This document shows, piece after piece, positions 58,822-64,000 of a stretch of 64,000 nucleotides of DNA (its first letter is position 1; every line of letters starts with the position of its first letter). The position numbers and the translations under genes are program-made. Below the pieces are notes generated by a model. That model was given only the letters and a program-made list of their open reading frames with translations. It did not search any database and was not told the origin of the DNA. Source of the stretch: Geodermatophilus arenarius (GTDB lineage: Bacteria; Actinomycetota; Actinomycetes; Mycobacteriales; Geodermatophilaceae); NCBI RefSeq assembly GCF_042654585.1, contig NZ_JBHSGR010000013.1, forward strand, positions 62,001 through 126,000, read 5' to 3'.

Positions 58822-59730
58822 ATGGCGCTGTCGCCCCGCAGGAGGACCCGCACGCCGCTGGCCGGGAGGGCCGTGCTGGTCACCGGCGCCGCCCGCGGCA
58901 TCGGCGCCGAGCTGGCCCGCCGGGCCGCCGCCCGCGGCGCCCGGGTGGCGCTGGCCGGTCTCGAGCCCGAGCTGCTGGCCCGGGTCGCCGACGAGCTCGG
59001 CCCCGGGCACCTGTGGGTGGAGTGCGACGTCACCGACCCCGAGGCGCTGCGGGCCGCCGTCGCCCGCACCGTGGACACCTTCGGCGGCCTCGACGTCGTC
59101 GTCGCCAACGCCGGGATCGCCCCGCTCACCACGGTGATGACGAGCTCGGCGCACGCGCTGTCCCGGACGATCGAGGTGAACCTGACCGGCGCGGTGCTGA
59201 CCGTGCACGCCGCGTTGCCCGAGGTGGCGGAGCGGCGCGGGCACGTGCTGCTGGTGAGCTCGGCGGCGGCCTTCACCGTGCTCCCGGGCATGAGCGCCTA
59301 CTGCGCGGCCAAGGCCGGGCTGGAGCGCTTCGGCGACGCGCTGCGGCTGGAGGTGGCCCACCGCGGCGTCACCGTGGCCAGCGCCCACCCGACCTGGATC
59401 GACACCGACCTGGTGCGCGACACCGAGGCGGCGCTGCCCACCTTCGCCGCCACCCGCCGGTCGCTCCCGGGGCCGCTGGGCGCGTACACGTCGGTGGAGG
59501 ACTGCGCCGAGGCGCTGGTGGAGAACCTGGAGACCCGCGGCCGCCGGGTGTTCGTGCCGCGCTCGGTCGGCGTCGTCTCGGCGCTGCGCCAGGCGGTCAC
59601 CGGCGCCGTGGCGGAGAAGCTGATGATCCGCCTGTCGGCCGCGCGGGTGCCGCAGCTCGAGCGGGACGTCGCCGCGCTGCAGGGCCGGGAGTTCGGCCGG
59701 TCCTCGGTCGGCGGCCGCCGGGCCGGCTGA
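58822..59730 (+). CDS. Short-chain dehydrogenase/reductase
   Basis: A 302-residue classical SDR: cofactor motif AVLVTGAARGIGAELARRAAARG, VVVANAGIA, catalytic Ser in LLVSSAAAF and YCAAKAGLERFGDAL (Y-x3-K). A C-terminal extension of about 60 residues (RQAVTGAVAEKLMIRLSAAR) resembles SadH-like proteins of the mymA locus. The ATG at 58822 follows AGGGAG. It would oxidise an alcohol or reduce a ketone in the same pathway as the divergent BVMO and hydrolase. Confidence 0.9.
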   Translation: MALSPRRRTRTPLAGRAVLVTGAARGIGAELARRAAARGARVALAGLEPELLARVADELGPGHLWVECDVTDPEALRAAVARTVDTFGGLDVVVANAGIAPLTTVMTSSAHALSRTIEVNLTGAVLTVHAALPEVAERRGHVLLVSSAAAFTVLPGMSAYCAAKAGLERFGDALRLEVAHRGVTVASAHPTWIDTDLVRDTEAALPTFAATRRSLPGPLGAYTSVEDCAEALVENLETRGRRVFVPRSVGVVSALRQAVTGAVAEKLMIRLSAARVPQLERDVAALQGREFGRSSVGGRRAG

Positions 59731-59750
59731 GCGCACCTACGGTGGGCGGC

Positions 59751-60239
59751 GTGCGGCGGTACTTCTACGACACCGAGTTCATCGAGGACGGGACGACGAT
59801 CGACCTCGTCTCCATCGGCGTCGTCGACGAGACCGGCCGGGAGTTCTACGCCGTCAGCACCGAGTTCGACGAGCGCCGGGCCATCCCGTGGGTGCGCCGC
59901 AACGTGCTCGACCAGCTCCCGCCGCCGTCGGACCGGGCCTGGCGCAGCCGCCGGCGCATCCGCGACGACCTGCTCGCCTTCCTCACCGGCCCGGGGGAGG
60001 AGGTCGAGCTGTGGGCGTGGTTCGCCGCCTACGACCACGTGGCGCTGGCCCAGCTGTGGGGGCCGATGACGGCGCTGCCGCGGGCGGTGCCGCGGTTCAC
60101 CCGGGAGCTGCGGCAGCGGTGGGACGACGCCGGCCGGCCCGAGCTCCCGCCCAAGCCGGCCGGCACGCACGACGCGCTCGTCGACGCCCGCTACAACCTC
60201 GCCCGCTGGAACGCGATCGAGGCCGCCCGGGCCCGCTGA
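59751..60239 (+). CDS. RNase AS-like 3'-5' exoribonuclease (Rv2179c homologue)
   Basis: A 162-residue DEDDh-fold nuclease. The first acidic pair is in YFYDTEFIEDG, the central region is WAWFAAYDHVALAQLWG, and the last catalytic part is GTHDALVDARYNLARW (His and Asp). It matches the small mycobacterial RNase AS, which prefers poly-A tails. The GTG at 59751 has TACGGT at 59738-59743 (7-nt gap; leaderless), so the RNA starts at the gene. Confidence 0.9.
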   Translation: MRRYFYDTEFIEDGTTIDLVSIGVVDETGREFYAVSTEFDERRAIPWVRRNVLDQLPPPSDRAWRSRRRIRDDLLAFLTGPGEEVELWAWFAAYDHVALAQLWGPMTALPRAVPRFTRELRQRWDDAGRPELPPKPAGTHDALVDARYNLARWNAIEAARAR

Positions 60240-60265
60240 GCAGGGCCCGGACGGCCTCGACGGGT

Positions 60266-60283
60266 GCACCTCCGCGGAGGTGC
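60266..60283. terminator. Short palindrome between RNase AS and the chemoreceptor gene
   Basis: GCACCTCCGCGGAGGTGC is a perfect palindrome in the 48-bp convergent gap; as RNA it gives a 7-bp stem with a 4-nt loop. No U tract is present on either side. Confidence 0.5.
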
Positions 60284-60287
60284 GCGG

Positions 60288-62405
60288 CTACACCGTGAAG
60301 ACGGCGAGCAGGCGGGTGAGCTCCTGGGACAGCCCGTCGAGCTCCACCGCGGCGGCGTGCGCCCGCTCGACGTCGTCGGCGCTGTCCCGGGCGTCGGCGC
60401 TGACCGTGGTGAGCGTGGCGGACACCGAGCCCGCGCCCTCGGCGGCCGCGGCGACGCTGCGGGTGAGCTCGCGGGTGGTCGCCGACTGCTCCTCCACCGC
60501 GCTGGCGATGGTGAGCTGGTGGTCGTTCATCGCGTGCACGACCTCGGCGATGCGGGTGATCGAGCCGACCGCGGCGCCGGTGTCGGCCTGGATGGCCTCG
60601 ACCTTGCGGGCGATGTCGTCGCTGGCCCGGGCGGCCTCCTGCGCGAGCTCCTTGACCTCGTTGGCCACGACGGCGAAGCCCTTGCCCGCCTCACCGGCGC
60701 GGGCGGCCTCGATGGTCGCGTTGAGCGCGAGCAGGTTGGTCTGCTCGGCGACGGCGGCGATGACGCGCACCACCTCGCCGATCTCCGCGGAGCTGGTGCC
60801 CAGCGCGGCGATCGCGCCCTCGGTCCGGCGGGCGAGCTCGGCGGCCTGCCGGCCCACCTGCGCGGCCTCGGCGGCGCTGCGGGCGATGTCGGTGATCGAC
60901 AGGCCCATCTCCTCCGCGCCGGCCGCGGCCGCGGACACGCCGGCGCTGATGTCGCTGGCCGCGGCGTGCGCCGACTGCGCCTGGTCGCGGCTGCGGGCGG
61001 CGCGGGTGGCGAGCCCGTCGGCGACCGCGGCCACGCCCGACGCCGACGCCGCCACCTGGCGGGCGCAGCCGCCGATGTCGCGCACGGTGCCGGCGACCTT
61101 CTCCACGAACCGGTTGAACGCCGCGGACAGCTGGCCGACCTCGTCGTCGCCGCTGACCGTCATGCGCTGGGTCAGGTCCCCCTCGCCGTCGGCGATCTCG
61201 GCCATGCGGGCGCGAAGCTGGTGCAGCGGCGCGGTGAGCCGGCGGCCCAGCTGCCAGGCGACGACCCCGCCGAGCAGCGCGACCAGGACGGCGGCGAGGA
61301 CCAGCGCGGTGACCATGGCGGCGCGGCCGTCGGCGAGCCGGTCGACCGGGCCGGTGAAGTCGGCGTCGCGGGCGATCGTGACCAGCACCCAGTCCCACGG
61401 CGCGTAGTAGGTGACGGTCGCGGTGCTCGCGCCGGCCTCGGGGTCGGTGAAGCGCACGGTCGCCTGCGCGCCGTCCTCCAGCGCCACGGCGGCCTCGACG
61501 ATCTCCCGGGCGTAGGGCTTCCCGTCGGCGTCGGACGCGTCGACGAGCTGCTCGCCGTCGCGCTCGCCGCCGGGGCTGACCAGCACGGTGCCGGCCCGGT
61601 CGCCGGTGCCGCCCCAGACCTCCACGTGCCCGTTCTCGCCGACCCGGGTGGCCTCGAGGCTCTCCCGCAGCGCCGGGATGGACTGCTGCTTCTCGCCCAC
61701 GTAGAGCATGCCGACCAGCTGGCCGGCCCGGTCGAGCAGCGGCGTGTAGGCGGCGACGTACCAGGAGTCGACGACGAAGGCGTTGCCCCGGTAGGTCTGC
61801 CCGGCGGTGACCGCCGAGACGACGGGGTTCGGCGTGCCGTCGGGGTCGGTGGCCGGGATGTAGGTGCCGATCGCGCGGGTGCCGGTGGCCGACGTGACGT
61901 TGGTGGCCACGCGCAGCATGTCGCCCGACGGCGTCCGCTGGAAGATCGTCGCGGTGCCGCCGACCAGCGCCTCGACCTGGTCCACGACGGCGGTGGGCAC
62001 GGCGGGGTCGGCGTTCTGGCCGAGCCACGCGCCGCCGACGGTCACCCGCGGCAGGTCCACCGGCGTGACCTCCCCGGAGAGCTGGTTCCGCGCCTCCCAG
62101 CGCACCGGCCCGCCGGGGCCGCCCACGGCCAGCCCGCCGGAGCGGGCGAGCACGTCGAGGGCGACGGCGAGCTGGCTGTCGACCCGCGCGGCGGTGGACT
62201 GGCCCTGGGTGGCGACGACGTCCCGCACCCCGGCCGCGGTGCGCGCGACGCTCTCCTCGACCAGCTCGGTCACCGACTCCTGCGTGGTGTCGGCGAACCG
62301 CGCGCTCTGCCACGCGCTCACCCCGGCCATCGCGCCGCCGGTCGCCGCCACGCTCACGACGGCCAGCGCGACCACCTTCGTCCTGATGCCCCACCGTCCG
62401 AGCAC
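60288..62405 (-). CDS. Methyl-accepting chemotaxis protein with Cache sensor
   Basis: A 705-residue chemoreceptor. The first membrane helix (TKVVALAVVSVAATGGAMAGV) is followed by a large extracytoplasmic Cache-type sensor (about 35-345, with TYRGNAFVVDSWYVAAYTPLLD and APWDWVLVTIARD), a second helix (MVTALVLAAVLVALLGGVVAW), a HAMP domain and a signalling domain with the conserved tip IAAVAEQTNLLALNATIEAARAGEAGKGFAVVANEV. Its presence implies a chemotaxis system and probably motility. The GTG at 62405 follows GGGAGGGG. The ligand is unknown. Confidence 0.94.
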   Translation of the reverse strand: MLGRWGIRTKVVALAVVSVAATGGAMAGVSAWQSARFADTTQESVTELVEESVARTAAGVRDVVATQGQSTAARVDSQLAVALDVLARSGGLAVGGPGGPVRWEARNQLSGEVTPVDLPRVTVGGAWLGQNADPAVPTAVVDQVEALVGGTATIFQRTPSGDMLRVATNVTSATGTRAIGTYIPATDPDGTPNPVVSAVTAGQTYRGNAFVVDSWYVAAYTPLLDRAGQLVGMLYVGEKQQSIPALRESLEATRVGENGHVEVWGGTGDRAGTVLVSPGGERDGEQLVDASDADGKPYAREIVEAAVALEDGAQATVRFTDPEAGASTATVTYYAPWDWVLVTIARDADFTGPVDRLADGRAAMVTALVLAAVLVALLGGVVAWQLGRRLTAPLHQLRARMAEIADGEGDLTQRMTVSGDDEVGQLSAAFNRFVEKVAGTVRDIGGCARQVAASASGVAAVADGLATRAARSRDQAQSAHAAASDISAGVSAAAAGAEEMGLSITDIARSAAEAAQVGRQAAELARRTEGAIAALGTSSAEIGEVVRVIAAVAEQTNLLALNATIEAARAGEAGKGFAVVANEVKELAQEAARASDDIARKVEAIQADTGAAVGSITRIAEVVHAMNDHQLTIASAVEEQSATTRELTRSVAAAAEGAGSVSATLTTVSADARDSADDVERAHAAAVELDGLSQELTRLLAVFTV

Positions 62406-62463
62406 GCCGTCCCCCTCCCGGCCCGGGCAGAGCACCCGGCACCGCGCCGCAGCGTCGGCACGC

Positions 62464-62494
62464 CGCGGCCGGTCCTGTACCGGAACCGGCCGCG
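62464..62494 (-). terminator. Inverted repeat between the thioesterase and the chemoreceptor
   Basis: CGCGGCCGGT and ACCGGCCGCG (10 bp, 11-nt loop) lie 36 bp after the thioesterase stop on the minus strand and 58 bp before the chemoreceptor start. It could be a terminator or an operator for the chemoreceptor gene. Confidence 0.5.
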
Positions 62495-62529
62495 TCGGGG
62501 CGGCTGGGGCGGGTGGGGCGGACCGTGAC

Positions 62530-62925
62530 TCAGGCGGGTCCGAGCACGGCCTGGGTCTGGGTGACCGAGGCGACCGGGCGCCCGTCGTCGTCGGTCACCT
62601 CGGTGAGGACGACGACCGTCGAGCGGCCGACGTGCAGCGGGCGGGCGGTGGCGTGCGCGGTCCCGCCGCGGACCGCGCGCAGGAGCGACGTCGACGAGGC
62701 GAGGGTCGACGTCGAGGCCCCGGGCGGCAGGTTGAGGAAGGCGCACACCGCGCCGACGGTGTCGGCCAGCGTCATCAGCGCGCCGCCGTGCAGCACCCCG
62801 CCGGCGGTGCACCGCTGCGGCGCCCACGGCAGCCGGCCGGCCACCTCGCCGGGCCCGGCCCGGTCCAGCTCGACGCCGGTGGCGACGGCGAAGGGCATCA
62901 GCGCGAGCAGTTCGGCGGGGTCCAC
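62530..62925 (-). CDS. Hotdog-fold PaaI-like thioesterase
   Basis: A 131-residue protein with the family motif GGVLHGGALMTLADTVGAVCA (helix and catalytic-site region) and STSLLRAVRGGTAHATARPLHVGRSTVVV. It probably hydrolyses aromatic or fatty acyl-CoA; specificity is unknown. The GTG at 62925 is preferred because a -10-like CAGGAT lies 7 nt upstream. It is divergent from pfkA. Confidence 0.85.
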   Translation of the reverse strand: MDPAELLALMPFAVATGVELDRAGPGEVAGRLPWAPQRCTAGGVLHGGALMTLADTVGAVCAFLNLPPGASTSTLASSTSLLRAVRGGTAHATARPLHVGRSTVVVLTEVTDDDGRPVASVTQTQAVLGPA

Positions 62926-63024
62926 GCCGGCGATCCTGCCGGTTCCGGCGCGTAGACGGTGACCGCGGTCACCGATCGGGTGCAGGATCGTGCTGACCTG
63001 CGGTTCGTCCGTCCGGGAGGCGTC

Positions 63025-64000
63025 GTGCGCATCGGGATCCTGACCGGCGGGGGAGACTGCCCCGGCCTCAACGCGGTCATCCGGGCCGTGGTCCGGTGCG
63101 GCATCGGCTCCGGGGACGAGGTGGTCGGCTTCCGCGACGGCTGGCGCGGGCTGCTCGACGACGACGCCGTCCCCCTGGACCTGGCCGCCGTCCGCGGGCT
63201 GCTGCCCCGTGGCGGCACCGTGCTCGGCACCTCGCGCACCAACCCCTACGCCATCGACGGCGGCCCCGCGCGGGTGATGGCCACCCTCGAGCGGCACGGG
63301 ATCGAGGCGCTGGTCCCGGTGGGCGGCGAGGACACCCTCGGCGTCGCCGCGAAGCTGACGGGGGAGGGGGTGCGGGTGGTCGGCGTCCCCAAGACGATCG
63401 ACAACGACCTCGACGGCACCGACTACACCTTCGGCTTCGACACCGCGGTCGGCGTCGCGATGGAGGCCATCGACCGGCTGCACACCACCGGTGACAGCCA
63501 CCACCGGACGCTGGTCGTCGAGGTGATGGGGCGGCACGCCGGCTGGATCGCGCTGCACGCGGGGATGGCCGGCGGCGCCACCGTCGTGCTGGTGCCCGAG
63601 CGCCCGTTCGACGTCGAGGCCGTGGTCGCGCACTGCCTGCACCGCTTCGAGTCCGGCTACTCGCCGATCGTCGTCGTCTCCGAGGGGGCGCGGCCGGCCG
63701 ACGGCGACCTGGTGACCGCCACCGGCGAGCGGGACGCCTTCGGCCACGTCCGGCTCGGCGGCATCGGCGCCGCGCTGGCCGCGCTGCTCGAGGAGCGCAC
63801 CGGCCGGGAGGCGCGCGCGGTGGTGCTCGGGCACATCCAGCGCGGCGGCACGCCGTCGGCGTTCGACCGGGTGCTGGCCACCCGCTTCGGCCTGGCCGCG
63901 GTCGGCGCGCTGCACGAGGGCCGCTCCGGTGTCATGGTGGCCCTGCGCGGGACCGACGTCGTCCCCGTGCCGATCGCGGAGGCGACCGCGCGGCTGAAGC
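63025..64000 (+). CDS. pfkA: 6-phosphofructokinase, PPi-type residues (partial, 3' end cut)
   Basis: Phosphorylates fructose 6-phosphate. The 325 visible residues start MRIGILTGGGDCPGLNAVIRAV and include VGGEDTLGVA (99-108), VPKTIDNDLDGTDYTFGFDTA (121-141), MGRHAGWIA and RAVVLGHIQRGGTPSAFDR. At the two positions that separate donors, Asp103 (GGED) and Lys123 (PKTIDND) replace the glycines of ATP enzymes, which predicts pyrophosphate as phosphoryl donor, and a reversible reaction. The GTG at 63025 follows GGGAGG by 4 nt. The gene continues beyond the window. Confidence 0.93.
   Translation, partial: MRIGILTGGGDCPGLNAVIRAVVRCGIGSGDEVVGFRDGWRGLLDDDAVPLDLAAVRGLLPRGGTVLGTSRTNPYAIDGGPARVMATLERHGIEALVPVGGEDTLGVAAKLTGEGVRVVGVPKTIDNDLDGTDYTFGFDTAVGVAMEAIDRLHTTGDSHHRTLVVEVMGRHAGWIALHAGMAGGATVVLVPERPFDVEAVVAHCLHRFESGYSPIVVVSEGARPADGDLVTATGERDAFGHVRLGGIGAALAALLEERTGREARAVVLGHIQRGGTPSAFDRVLATRFGLAAVGALHEGRSGVMVALRGTDVVPVPIAEATARLK

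Overview
The window is a very GC-rich, densely coded actinobacterial chromosome segment with abundant GTG starts and 1-4 bp stop/start overlaps. Gene content and order suggest a high-GC, motile actinomycete, most likely of the Geodermatophilaceae (Blastococcus/Geodermatophilus/Modestobacter type). This placement is inferred from style and content; no 16S gene is present. Most of the window follows the gene order of Mycobacterium tuberculosis Rv2220 down to Rv2179c (glnA1, RDD, DUF4191, lipA, lipB, TIGR01777 epimerase, dlaT/sucB, pepB, gcvT, DUF3043, erpA-like, asnB, ctaC-ctaF, qcrBAC-ctaE, trpD, DEDD/UvrC-like, NlpC/P60, Cys-motif protein, pimB', fadD15, SRPBCC, ArsA-like ATPase, small protein, acyltransferase, RNase AS). 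Lineage-specific genes are inserted into this backbone.

1-24 kb is centred on nitrogen and lipoate metabolism. It holds glnA (cut by the left edge), lipA and lipB for lipoate synthesis, the two-lipoyl-domain E2 (sucB/dlaT) with lpdA, pepA and gcvT. lipA and lipB, normally adjacent, are separated by about 9 kb carrying an Ala-rich repeat membrane protein, two paralogous membrane GGDEF proteins (one with an intact EAL domain, one with a decayed EAL remnant), leuS and a PPOX-type flavin/F420 enzyme. leuS is preceded by a leaderless 11-codon ORF with three consecutive Leu codons, a perfect hairpin and an intrinsic terminator, which looks like a leucine attenuator.

24-40 kb holds envelope-associated membrane proteins (YihY, DUF4235, DUF3618, Holin-X), an aldo/keto reductase, erpA, asnB and the respiratory genes of the actinobacterial bcc-aa3 supercomplex (ctaC, ctaF, then convergent ctaE-qcrC-qcrA-qcrB), followed by a pseudo-receiver gene and trpD. 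A 730-bp gene-free gap between ctaF and qcrB contains a run of 16 C.

40-64 kb holds a DEDD exonuclease/GIY-YIG fusion, two NlpC/P60 wall hydrolases (one fused to a VanY-type peptidase, the other behind a probable c-di-AMP riboswitch with a clear promoter), a Ste24-like M48 protease, PimB', FadD15, an SRPBCC/ATPase/ROK operon, a PlsC-type acyltransferase, a TetR-hydrolase-BVMO operon divergent from an SDR gene (resembling the mymA locus) with palindromic operators, RNase AS, a chemoreceptor, a hotdog thioesterase and a phosphofructokinase with PPi-type residues (cut by the right edge).

Two genome-wide patterns stand out. At least 19 genes show a TANNNT -10 box 6-8 nt before the start codon, the signature of leaderless mRNAs. 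A roughly 65-77-bp inverted-repeat element occurs six times, usually starting right at a stop codon, and in one case encodes the C-terminus of a protein.
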